From Nocardia brasiliensis NBRC 14402 (GTDB taxonomy: Bacteria; Actinomycetota; Actinomycetes; Mycobacteriales; Mycobacteriaceae), in NCBI RefSeq assembly GCF_000308475.2, contig NZ_BAFT02000061.1:30508-94507 (forward strand): a DNA stretch of 64,000 nt. The letters are read 5' to 3'. Of this stretch, positions 1 through 7,557 are shown one piece after another. The notes below the pieces were generated by a model. The model was not told the origin of the DNA and ran no database searches. It saw only the letters and a list, made by a program, of their open reading frames with translations. Each line of letters opens with the position of its first letter. The first letter of the stretch is position 1. The translations under genes were made by a program, and so were the position numbers.

Positions 1-821
1 TCGGCGGACTCGGCCAGTGCGGGGTGATCACCAAGGCCGTGATCGAACTGGAGCCCGCGCGTGAACGCGCTCGCAGCTACGTGCTGGACTACACCGACAA
101 CGCCGACTTCTTCCGCGACCTGCGTAGCCTTATCGAGCGGCCCGGCATCGATCATGTGTACGCCGAGCTGTATTCGCCGCAGTCCGAGCCGACACACCGG
201 CTCTACGCGACGGTCATGTACGACCCGGCGAACCCACCCGACGATGAAGTGGGTATCCGTGGGTTGACCACCGATCCCGTCATCGAGGACACCCCCTACC
301 TCGACTACGTGTTCAAGATCGACACGCTGGTCGACGGCATGCGCGAGACGGTGCACTGGGACGAGCTCGTCAAGCCGTGGTACGACGTGTGGCTCGGCGG
401 CGCGGTCGTGGAGGACTACGTCGATGAGGTCCAATCCTCGCTCACCGCACGCGATATCGGTCCCTTCGGGATCAGCCTGCTGTATCCGCAACGCCGCACG
501 ACCCTGACCAGGCCGTACCCACCGGTGCCCGAACCCGACGGTTCCGACTGGGTTTTCGTGCTCGATATCAACACGGTCGCCGAAACCCGCGGTGCACACC
601 CGGAATTCGTCGAGGAGATGCTCGATCGCAACGACCGCCTGCTGACCGAGGCACGCAAACAGTACGGCGCGGTGCTCTATCCCATCGGCTCGCTGCGCCG
701 CACGGCCCAGGATTGGCGTGATCATTACGGCGACCGATGGCCCGCGTTCAGCGCGGCGAAAAAGCGTTACGACCCCCGCGGAATTCTCGCACCGGGCCTC
801 GGCATTCGCACCGACGATTAG
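1..821 (+). CDS. FAD-linked oxidase, cytokinin-dehydrogenase/BBE-like, C-terminal part (5' end cut by window)
   Basis: The frame is open from base 3, and the first visible residues read GGLGQCGVITKA, so the GTG at 24 is internal and the true start lies left of the window. The GLGQ(C/F)GVIT motif is characteristic of the end of the FAD-binding domain in cytokinin dehydrogenase and berberine-bridge-type oxidases. The C terminus (H-Y-G-D-R-W ... K-x-Y-D-P-x-x-I-L-A-P-G) matches the substrate-domain end of the same superfamily. About 273 residues are visible. These enzymes oxidise amines or alcohols with a bound flavin. It leads an operon with a gamma-glutamyltransferase homologue, methyltransferase, P450, dehydrogenases and a UvrA-like protein. 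In pyrrolobenzodiazepine clusters a flavoprotein of this superfamily is thought to desaturate the hydropyrrole ring, and I infer that role here. A true cytokinin dehydrogenase is the alternative. Confidence 0.75.
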   Translation, partial: GGLGQCGVITKAVIELEPARERARSYVLDYTDNADFFRDLRSLIERPGIDHVYAELYSPQSEPTHRLYATVMYDPANPPDDEVGIRGLTTDPVIEDTPYLDYVFKIDTLVDGMRETVHWDELVKPWYDVWLGGAVVEDYVDEVQSSLTARDIGPFGISLLYPQRRTTLTRPYPPVPEPDGSDWVFVLDINTVAETRGAHPEFVEEMLDRNDRLLTEARKQYGAVLYPIGSLRRTAQDWRDHYGDRWPAFSAAKKRYDPRGILAPGLGIRTDD

Positions 822-870
822 TCGCATTCCATACCTTCGCGCTCGCACCACGATTTTAGGGAGTAGCCGC

Positions 871-2670
871 ATGCCTCCAGCCAAGCCCGAACTCACCGGC
901 ACCACCGGTGCCGTGGCCAGCACGCACTGGCTCGCCTCCGCCGCGGGGATGCGGATGCTGGCCGACGGCGGCAACGCGTTCGACGCGGCCGCCGCGGCCG
1001 GATTCGTGCTCCAGGTCGTCGAACCGCATTTCAACGGGCTCGGCGGCGATCTGTCCCTGGTCGCGCATCAGGCCGGACAGGACGACGTCCAAGCACTCTG
1101 CGCGCAGGGTCCGATGCCCCGCACGATCAGCATCGGCACCTTCGCCGACCTCGGCCTACGCAGCATCCCCGGGTCGGGGCTGCTGCCCGCCTGTGTTCCC
1201 GGCGCGTTCGGCGGCTGGATGCGGTTGCTCGCCGAGTTCGGCACCAAGCGCCTGGCCGAGGTGCTCGAACCCGCGATCGGCTACGCGGACAAGGGCTTTC
1301 CGCTACTGCCGGAGACCGCGCGCGCCATCGACGTGCTGGCGCCGCTGTTCCGCGCGGAATGGCACGGCTCCGAACAGGTCTATCTGCAGGGCGGCAACGC
1401 CCCCGCCGCGGGGAGCCGCTTCCGCAATCCCGCGCTGGCCAACACCTATCAGCGCCTCATCAAGGCCGCCGAGTCCGCGTCCGGCGAGCGTGATGCCCAG
1501 TTCCGGGCCGCGCACGACGCCTTCTACAAAGGCTTTGTCGCGGCGGAGATCTCGGAGTTCCTCGAGTCCGGCCCGATGCTCGACGCCACCGGCCGCCGGC
1601 ACCGCGGCCTGCTCACCGCCGACGATCTCGCCGACTGGACGCCGTCGGTCGAGACCGCGCCGAGCCACAGCTACGGCCCCTATCAGGTCTTCAAACCGGG
1701 ACCGTGGTCGCAGGGCCCGGTCTTTCTGCAGCAGCTCGCGCTGCTCGACGGTTTCGATCTCGCCCGGATGGGCCAGGGCAGCGCCGAATACGTGCACACG
1801 GTGATCGAGTGCACCAAGCTCGCGATGGCCGATCGCGAAGCCTGGTATGGCGACCCGGATTTCAGCGAGGTGCCGCTGGCAGGCCTGCTCGACGCGGAGT
1901 ACAACCGGCAGCGCCGCGCCCTCGTCGGTGCGCGCGCCGAAAACACGCTGCGTCCCGGCACGCCCGGCGGACGCGCCTCGTTCCTCCCCGACCTGCCGGT
2001 GCCTGACGATCCGGACGTCGACTCCGAGTGGATGTCCCAGTTGCAGAACGGATTACCGACGATCCTGCAGGCGACCAAGGCGAAGACCGACACGGTCACC
2101 GTCACCGCCGTCGACCGGCACGGCAATATGGTCGCCGCGACCCCGAGCGGCGGGTGGCTGAAGAGTTCACCGGCCATCGGCAGCCTCGGTTTCCCGCTCG
2201 GCACCCGTGGACAGTGCATGTTCCTCACCGAGGGTCACCCCAATTCGCTCGGGCCGGGCAAACGGCCCCGGACCACGCTCAGCCCCTCGGTGGTGCTGCG
2301 GGACGGGCGTCCGTTCGTCGCCTTCGGCACCCCGGGCGGCGATCGCCAGGATCAGTGGACGATGCAGTTCTTCCTCAACGTGGCCGATTTCGGGCTCGAC
2401 TTCCAGAGCGCGACCGAGACGACCGCTTTCCACACCGACCAGGTGCCCGCGTCGTTCACCCCGCACGCGCACCGGCCCGGCGTGCTGGTGGCGGAGGAAA
2501 CGTGCCCGCCCGAGGTCGTCGCCGACCTGCGCGCCCGCGGCCACGACGTGGACCTCGTCCCCGCCTACTCGCTGGGACGGGTGTGCGCGGCCGGGTTCAC
2601 CGACGATCACGAGTTCGTCCGCGCGGCGGCCAGCCCCCGCGGCAGGCACGCCTACGCGGTGGCCGAATAG
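871..2670 (+). CDS. gamma-glutamyltransferase family protein (LmbA-like candidate)
   Basis: 599 aa Ntn-hydrolase of the gamma-glutamyltranspeptidase family. The N-terminal region has the family pattern (VASTHWLASAAGMRML, then DGGNAFDAAAAA). The small-subunit start is DTVTVTAVDRHGNMVAATPS, in which Thr408 aligns with the autocatalytic, nucleophilic threonine. GTPGGDRQDQW near residue 490 matches the glycine loop. No signal peptide is visible, unlike periplasmic GGTs, so it is probably cytoplasmic. The start at 871 is preferred because AGGGAG lies 9 bases upstream; an upstream in-frame start at 718 would overlap the previous gene. In lincomycin, hormaomycin and pyrrolobenzodiazepine pathways, GGT homologues (LmbA type) have been proposed to act in making the 4-alkyl-proline unit, possibly by C-C cleavage. 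The operon context favours that over glutathione metabolism. Confidence 0.88.
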   Translation: MPPAKPELTGTTGAVASTHWLASAAGMRMLADGGNAFDAAAAAGFVLQVVEPHFNGLGGDLSLVAHQAGQDDVQALCAQGPMPRTISIGTFADLGLRSIPGSGLLPACVPGAFGGWMRLLAEFGTKRLAEVLEPAIGYADKGFPLLPETARAIDVLAPLFRAEWHGSEQVYLQGGNAPAAGSRFRNPALANTYQRLIKAAESASGERDAQFRAAHDAFYKGFVAAEISEFLESGPMLDATGRRHRGLLTADDLADWTPSVETAPSHSYGPYQVFKPGPWSQGPVFLQQLALLDGFDLARMGQGSAEYVHTVIECTKLAMADREAWYGDPDFSEVPLAGLLDAEYNRQRRALVGARAENTLRPGTPGGRASFLPDLPVPDDPDVDSEWMSQLQNGLPTILQATKAKTDTVTVTAVDRHGNMVAATPSGGWLKSSPAIGSLGFPLGTRGQCMFLTEGHPNSLGPGKRPRTTLSPSVVLRDGRPFVAFGTPGGDRQDQWTMQFFLNVADFGLDFQSATETTAFHTDQVPASFTPHAHRPGVLVAEETCPPEVVADLRARGHDVDLVPAYSLGRVCAAGFTDDHEFVRAAASPRGRHAYAVAE

Positions 2671-2706
2671 CGCTGGGCGACAACGATTCAGAAAGAGATG
2701 ACAGTC

Positions 2707-3771
2707 ATGACGAGCACGCAATACCGGCCGGAGATCGTCGAACTCGACGACGCACCGCAGCGCCGGGAATGGCAGGCGTTCACCCTGTCGGACCTGCCCG
2801 AGATGATCAGCTCGATGCACGTGTGCCACGCGGTGCGCGCCCTCGCCGACACCCCCTTGCTGGCGCGGCTGCGCACCGGACCTCAGCGGACCCCGCAGGT
2901 GCTGCTCGCGGGCATCGATCCGGAGATCGGGCCCGGCTTCCTGCGCTACCTGGTCCAGCGCGGCATCCTCGAAACCCGCGGCGCGGAATACTTTTTCACC
3001 CGTCTCGGCGAGTTCCTCACCACCGACGTCTCCCTCGCCCGCCTCGGCGTCTACGTGGACGCGTACGGCGCGGTCACCAGCCGGATCGGCGATCTGCTCA
3101 CCGGCACAGCGGTGTACGGCAAAGACGTGGTGCGCGACGGCGGCAAGCTGGGCGCGCATTGCGACACGCCGTTCTCCGCCTTCCACACCCCGACCCTGCT
3201 GCGCGCCATGCGCGGGCGCGAGGTGACGCGCATCCTCGACATCGGTTGCGGCGGCGGGCAGTTGCTGGTGGACGCCTGCCTGCGCGACCCCACGCTCCGC
3301 GGTATCGGCCTCGATATCGACGCCGACGCTGTCGAGGTGGCCAACGAGCACGCCAGGCGGAGCGGCGTAGCCGATCGCGTGCGGTTCGTCGTCGGGGACG
3401 CGTTCGCCCCCGGCACCTGGCCGCAGGAGTGCTTCGCGGCCGACGGGCTCTGCATGATGAGCGCGCTGCACGAGCATTTCCGCAACGGTGAACAAGCCGT
3501 CGTCGACCTGCTCGACGACATCTCGGCCAAGTTCCCGCAGTTGAAGATCCTGCTCGTCGGCGAACCGGAGATCCGCTACGACGGGCGCGAGAACGACGAC
3601 GACTTCTTCCTGATCCACGTGCTGACCGGACAGGGCCTGCCGCGCGACCGCTCCGCCTGGTTCGACGTGTTCGAGAAGTCCACCCTGACCTGCCGCCGGA
3701 TGTACACGCGTCCGAGCGCCGGGCCACGCATGTGCTTCTACGACTTGGTCGCCGGAGCGGGGCAGCCGTGA
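2707..3771 (+). CDS. SAM-dependent methyltransferase (candidate C-methyltransferase, LmbW-like role)
   Basis: 354 aa. Residues about 25-110 look like the winged-helix dimerisation part seen in O-/C-methyltransferases. The SAM-binding motif I is ILDIGCGGGQ (176-185), and D203 in GLDID is the expected acidic ribose-binding residue. An ATG at 2698 is also in frame, but 2707 leaves normal spacing to the GAAAGAG at 2691-2697. The stop overlaps the P450 start (GTGA), so the two are translationally coupled. Pyrrolobenzodiazepine and lincosamide clusters carry a methyltransferase that C-methylates the dihydropyrrole precursor to extend the side chain; I infer the same role from context. The sequence alone does not separate C- from O-methylation. 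Confidence 0.85.
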   Translation: MTSTQYRPEIVELDDAPQRREWQAFTLSDLPEMISSMHVCHAVRALADTPLLARLRTGPQRTPQVLLAGIDPEIGPGFLRYLVQRGILETRGAEYFFTRLGEFLTTDVSLARLGVYVDAYGAVTSRIGDLLTGTAVYGKDVVRDGGKLGAHCDTPFSAFHTPTLLRAMRGREVTRILDIGCGGGQLLVDACLRDPTLRGIGLDIDADAVEVANEHARRSGVADRVRFVVGDAFAPGTWPQECFAADGLCMMSALHEHFRNGEQAVVDLLDDISAKFPQLKILLVGEPEIRYDGRENDDDFFLIHVLTGQGLPRDRSAWFDVFEKSTLTCRRMYTRPSAGPRMCFYDLVAGAGQP

Positions 3772-4970
3772 CCGAGACCACGAGCCGCGCCGCCGCCACC
3801 GACCTCGATCCGTTCTCGACCGAAGCGCTGCTCGACCCCTACCCGCAGTTCCGCGCGTTGCGCGAGCTGGGGCCGGTCGTCTACCTGCGCGAGCACGACC
3901 TCTACGGACTGTTCCGTTACGACCAGGTGCGTGCGGCACTGGTCGATTGGGAGGGTTTCAGTTCCGCCCAGGGCATCGCGATGAATCCCACCGCCAACGA
4001 GCTTTCCGACGGCTCCTTGCTCTCGATGGATCCGCCGCGGCACCGGGCGGTACGCAAGGTCCTCGATGATGCGTTGCGCCCCAAGTACGTTCGCAAGGTC
4101 GCCGGTGACATCGAACAGCTCGCCGACGATCTGGTCGAGGATCTGCTGCGCCGCGACGAGTTCGACGGCGTCACCGATTTCGCGGCGAAGCTGCCGGTGG
4201 ACATCGTCATGGACCTCATCGGTTTCCCGCGCGACGAGTATCGCGACAAGATCCTGATCTGGGCGCTCGGCGCGTTCAACTACTTCGGGCCGCCCGGTGC
4301 GCGGCAGTCCTCGACCTTCCCCGACGTGCAGGCGCTGATGCAGTACCTCGTCACCGACGCCACGCCCGACAAACTGCTGCCGGACAGCTTCGGCCAAATC
4401 GTCTGGGCGGCAGCAGAACACGGCGAGATCACCGAGAACGAGGCGCTGATGACGATGAGTGCCTACGCCTGCGCCGGATTGGACACCACCATCGCCGGCG
4501 TGGCGAGCACACTCTGGCTGCTGGCCCGCAATCCGGACCAGTGGGCGGCCGTCCGGCAGGATCCGAAACTGATTCCCGGCGCGTTCCTGGAAGGCGTCCG
4601 GATGGAGACCCCGATCCAGTCCTTCTCCCGGGTCACCACCGGCGACACCGACGTCGACGGCGTGACCATCCCCGAAGGCGCCCGCGTCGTGGTCTCCTTC
4701 GCCGCCGCGAACCGCGACGAACGGCACTATCCCGAGCCGGACCGCTTCGACGCGCGCCGAAACCCGGCCGACACCGTCGGATTCGGGTTCGGGGTGCACA
4801 ATTGCCCGGGCCGCGCGCTCGCCTCGATGGAGGCGCACGCGCTGTTCGGCGCGCTGGCCAAACGGGCGGACACGCTCGAGCTGACCGGCGAACCCACCCG
4901 CACACCGAACAACATCACCCGCGGACTGGACCGGCTGCCCATCCGCATCTCCGGCGAGGCGACCTCGTGA
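3768..4970 (+). CDS. cytochrome P450
   Basis: 400 aa soluble bacterial P450. The I-helix oxygen-binding motif is AGLDTT (236-241), the K-helix E-x-x-R pair is E275/R278, and the heme loop is FGFGVHNCPG with Cys346 as the iron ligand. The N terminus (DPYPQFRALRELGPVVYL) resembles CYP199-like enzymes that act on small carboxylic or aromatic acids. The GTG start at 3768 overlaps the preceding stop, and its own stop overlaps the next GTG start, so methyltransferase, P450 and alcohol dehydrogenase are coupled. No ferredoxin is encoded nearby, so electrons must come from elsewhere. With the following alcohol and aldehyde dehydrogenases it would start a CH3 to CH2OH to CHO to COOH sequence. Confidence 0.95.
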   Translation: MTETTSRAAATDLDPFSTEALLDPYPQFRALRELGPVVYLREHDLYGLFRYDQVRAALVDWEGFSSAQGIAMNPTANELSDGSLLSMDPPRHRAVRKVLDDALRPKYVRKVAGDIEQLADDLVEDLLRRDEFDGVTDFAAKLPVDIVMDLIGFPRDEYRDKILIWALGAFNYFGPPGARQSSTFPDVQALMQYLVTDATPDKLLPDSFGQIVWAAAEHGEITENEALMTMSAYACAGLDTTIAGVASTLWLLARNPDQWAAVRQDPKLIPGAFLEGVRMETPIQSFSRVTTGDTDVDGVTIPEGARVVVSFAAANRDERHYPEPDRFDARRNPADTVGFGFGVHNCPGRALASMEAHALFGALAKRADTLELTGEPTRTPNNITRGLDRLPIRISGEATS

Positions 4971-6022
4971 GGGCGGCGCAGATAGTCGAGTACGGCGCCC
5001 CGCTCGTCGTGCGCGAGCTGCCCGATCCCGTCCCCGAACCGGACGGCGTGGTGCTCGCGGTCCGCGCCACCGGCGTCTGCCGCAGCGATTGGCATGCGTG
5101 GCAAGGTGATTGGGGTTGGATGGGCGGACAGGTGGCGCTGCCGCGCACGCTCGGGCACGAACTGGTCGGCGAGGTCGTGGCAGTCGGTGCCGACGTGCGC
5201 ACGGTGCGCCTCGGCGACCGCGTCACGGTGCCGTTCCATCTGGCCTGCGGCACCTGCGCGCAGTGCCGGTCCGGACAGGCCAATATCTGCGACGCCATGC
5301 AGGTGCTCGGCTTCTGGTGCGACGGTGGCTATGCCGAGTTCGTGCCGATCCCGGACGCAGATTTCAACTGTGTGCGCGTACCCGAGACGCTGACCCCGGT
5401 GGCGGCGAGTGCGATCGGCTGCCGATTCATGACGGCATTCCACGCGGTCACCGGACAGGGACAGGTACGCCCCGGCGAATGGGTCGCGGTACACGGTGTC
5501 GGCGGTGTCGGACTCGCCGCCGTGCAGATCGCCACTGCCGCAGGCGCTTGCGTGGTGGCCGTGGACATCGATGCCGCCAAACTCGCGCTGGCCGCGGAGC
5601 AGGGCGCGCTCGCCACCGTCGACGCGAGCGTCGAGGCGGACGTGCCCGCAGCGGTCCAGGCCGCCACCGACGGCGGCGCGCACGTCTCGATCGATGCCCT
5701 CGGCACCCGCGTCACGGTCGTCAATTCCCTTCGCTCGCTGCGCAAACGCGGCAGACACGTGCAGGTCGGGCTGACCAGCGCCGACGACGCCGGGCAGATC
5801 GCGATCCCGGTGGACACCGTCACCCTCGGCGAGCTGACCCTCGTCGGCTCGCACGGCAACCCGCACACCAGCTACCCGTGGCTGCTCACCCTGGTCGAGT
5901 CCGGCCGCCTCACCCCGCAATCCCTGGTCCAGCGCACCGTAGCGCTCGAGCAGGCCGGGGATGTCCTTGCCGCGATGAGCGATTTCAGCACCAGCGGCAT
6001 CACCGTCATCGACCGCTTCTGA
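4967..6022 (+). CDS. zinc-dependent alcohol dehydrogenase (MDR family)
   Basis: 351 aa medium-chain dehydrogenase. The catalytic zinc ligands are Cys38 (GVCRSD), His64 with Glu65 (GHE) and probably Cys152. The structural zinc is held by Cys94, Cys97, Cys100 and Cys108. The NAD(P)-binding loop is HGVGGVG at 176-182. The GTG start at 4967 overlaps the P450 stop by GTGA; the longer open frame upstream lies inside the P450 and is not used. It would oxidise the alcohol left by the P450 to an aldehyde, which the aldehyde dehydrogenase 19 bases downstream would take on. The substrate is an inference from gene order. Confidence 0.93.
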   Translation: MRAAQIVEYGAPLVVRELPDPVPEPDGVVLAVRATGVCRSDWHAWQGDWGWMGGQVALPRTLGHELVGEVVAVGADVRTVRLGDRVTVPFHLACGTCAQCRSGQANICDAMQVLGFWCDGGYAEFVPIPDADFNCVRVPETLTPVAASAIGCRFMTAFHAVTGQGQVRPGEWVAVHGVGGVGLAAVQIATAAGACVVAVDIDAAKLALAAEQGALATVDASVEADVPAAVQAATDGGAHVSIDALGTRVTVVNSLRSLRKRGRHVQVGLTSADDAGQIAIPVDTVTLGELTLVGSHGNPHTSYPWLLTLVESGRLTPQSLVQRTVALEQAGDVLAAMSDFSTSGITVIDRF

Positions 6023-6041
6023 CCCGGACCGGGAGGACACC

Positions 6042-7529
6042 GTGGAAACCTTTTCCAGCACACCGGGTCCGGCGGCACAGCACTTCCTGTCCGGGCCGCA
6101 CCTGCTCTATCTGGGCGGCGAGTTCGTCGCCGCCGCGGACGGCCGGACCTTCGGCACCGTCGACCCGTCCACCGGCGCACCGATCACGCAGGTCGCGCAC
6201 GCGGGACCGGCCGACGTATCCGCGGCGGTCACGGCGGCGCGCGCCGCGCTCGAAGGGCCGTGGGGCGCACTGTCGGCCGCGGATCGCGGCACCCTCCTCA
6301 CTCGATTGGCCGACCGCATCGAGGGCAACGCCGACCAACTCGCCCAGCTCGAAGCCCTCGACGGCGGCAAGCCGATCAGCGTGACCCGCGCGCTCGACAT
6401 CCCGGCCGCCGCAGCGCAATTCCGCTACTTTGCGGGGTGGCCGACCAAGCTGGAGGGCGAGACGATCCCGGTCGCGGTGCCGAACACGCTGTGCTACACC
6501 CGCAAAGAGCCGGTCGGCGTGTGCGCGCAGATCATCCCGTGGAACTTCTCGCTGCTGATGGCGGCGTGGAAGATCGGCGCGGCCCTGGCCGCAGGATGCA
6601 CCGTGGTGGTGAAACCGGCCGAACAGACACCGCTGACCGTGCTGCGCCTCGCCGAACTCGTCGCGGAGGCCGGGTTTCCGCCCGGCACGGTCAATGTGCT
6701 CACCGGCGACGGCACCACCGGCGCGGCGCTGGTCGAGCATCCCGGCGTCGACAAGATCGTGTTCACCGGTTCCACCGCGGTGGGGCGCGAGATCGGCGCG
6801 AAGGCCGGCGCGCAGCTCAAGCCGGTCACGCTCGAACTGGGCGGGAAGAGCCCGAACATCATTCTGCCGGACGCCGATCTCGACGCGGCGATCGCCGGCG
6901 CCTTCAACGGGATCTACTTCAATACCGGCCAGGCGTGCAATGCCGCGTCCCGGCTCTTCGTCCACGAGAGCGTGTTCGACGAGGTCGTCGCGGGACTGTT
7001 GACGCGGGTCGAGAAGGCACAGGTGGGTCCGGCACTGGACCCGGCCACCGAACTCGGGCCAGTGATCTCGGCCGAGCAGTACCACCGGGTGCGCGGGTAT
7101 CTCCAGGAGGGCGTCACCGCGGGGGCGACCCTGAAAGCCGGTATCGTGCCACCGGTTTCGCCCCAGGGCGGCTACTTCGTCGCGCCCGCGCTCTTCGTCG
7201 ACGTCGACCCGCGGATGCGGATCTGCCGCGAGGAGATCTTCGGGCCGGTGCTCGTGGCCGCGCCGTTCGAACACGTAGACGAGGTGGTGCGCCAGGCCAA
7301 CGACACGGATTACGGTCTGGCCGCGGGCATCTGGACCCAGCACCTCGGCCGGGCACACACCCTCGCCGCCCGGCTGCGCGCCGGATCGGTCTACCTCAAC
7401 ACCTGGGCGCCGGGCGATCCGGCAGCCCCGTTCGGCGGCGTCAAGGCCTCCGGGGTCGGCCGCGAGATGGGCCGCGCGGGCGTCGAGGCCTATCTCGAGC
7501 CGAAAACCGTGTGGGCGACGCTCGCCTGA
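6042..7529 (+). CDS. NAD(P)-dependent aldehyde dehydrogenase
   Basis: 495 aa, the usual length of the ALDH superfamily. The oxyanion asparagine is Asn168 (PWNFS), Lys191 is in the cofactor-binding VVVKPAEQTP segment, the general base is Glu265 (LELGGKSPN), and the catalytic thiol is Cys299 (GQACNA). It begins with GTG at 6042 behind GGGAGGA and sits 19 bases after the alcohol dehydrogenase. It resembles betaine- or phenylacetaldehyde-type ALDHs. In this operon it would make the carboxylate that the next gene, a full asparagine synthetase, could turn into a carboxamide. Anthramycin carries exactly such an acrylamide side chain. Confidence 0.95.
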   Translation: METFSSTPGPAAQHFLSGPHLLYLGGEFVAAADGRTFGTVDPSTGAPITQVAHAGPADVSAAVTAARAALEGPWGALSAADRGTLLTRLADRIEGNADQLAQLEALDGGKPISVTRALDIPAAAAQFRYFAGWPTKLEGETIPVAVPNTLCYTRKEPVGVCAQIIPWNFSLLMAAWKIGAALAAGCTVVVKPAEQTPLTVLRLAELVAEAGFPPGTVNVLTGDGTTGAALVEHPGVDKIVFTGSTAVGREIGAKAGAQLKPVTLELGGKSPNIILPDADLDAAIAGAFNGIYFNTGQACNAASRLFVHESVFDEVVAGLLTRVEKAQVGPALDPATELGPVISAEQYHRVRGYLQEGVTAGATLKAGIVPPVSPQGGYFVAPALFVDVDPRMRICREEIFGPVLVAAPFEHVDEVVRQANDTDYGLAAGIWTQHLGRAHTLAARLRAGSVYLNTWAPGDPAAPFGGVKASGVGREMGRAGVEAYLEPKTVWATLA

Positions 7530-7557
7530 GCCGTCGACAGCAGCGAAAGGACCAACG

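Noticed and set aside
718..870. N-terminal extension of the GGT homologue
   Set aside because: It overlaps the preceding gene's coding end and adds unrelated sequence; the ATG at 871 has a good ribosome site.
2167..3939. 590-codon minus-strand frame opposite the GGT, methyltransferase and P450 genes
   Set aside because: It spans parts of three well-supported plus-strand genes and its translation is Arg/Gly/Ala-rich without motifs.
1..4970. A fas-type cytokinin operon, suggested by a cytokinin-dehydrogenase-like protein beside a methyltransferase and a P450
   Set aside because: No isopentenyltransferase or LOG-type gene is visible, and the GGT homologue, asparagine synthetase and UvrA-like genes do not belong to such an operon. 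The anthramycin-type reading explains all eight genes.
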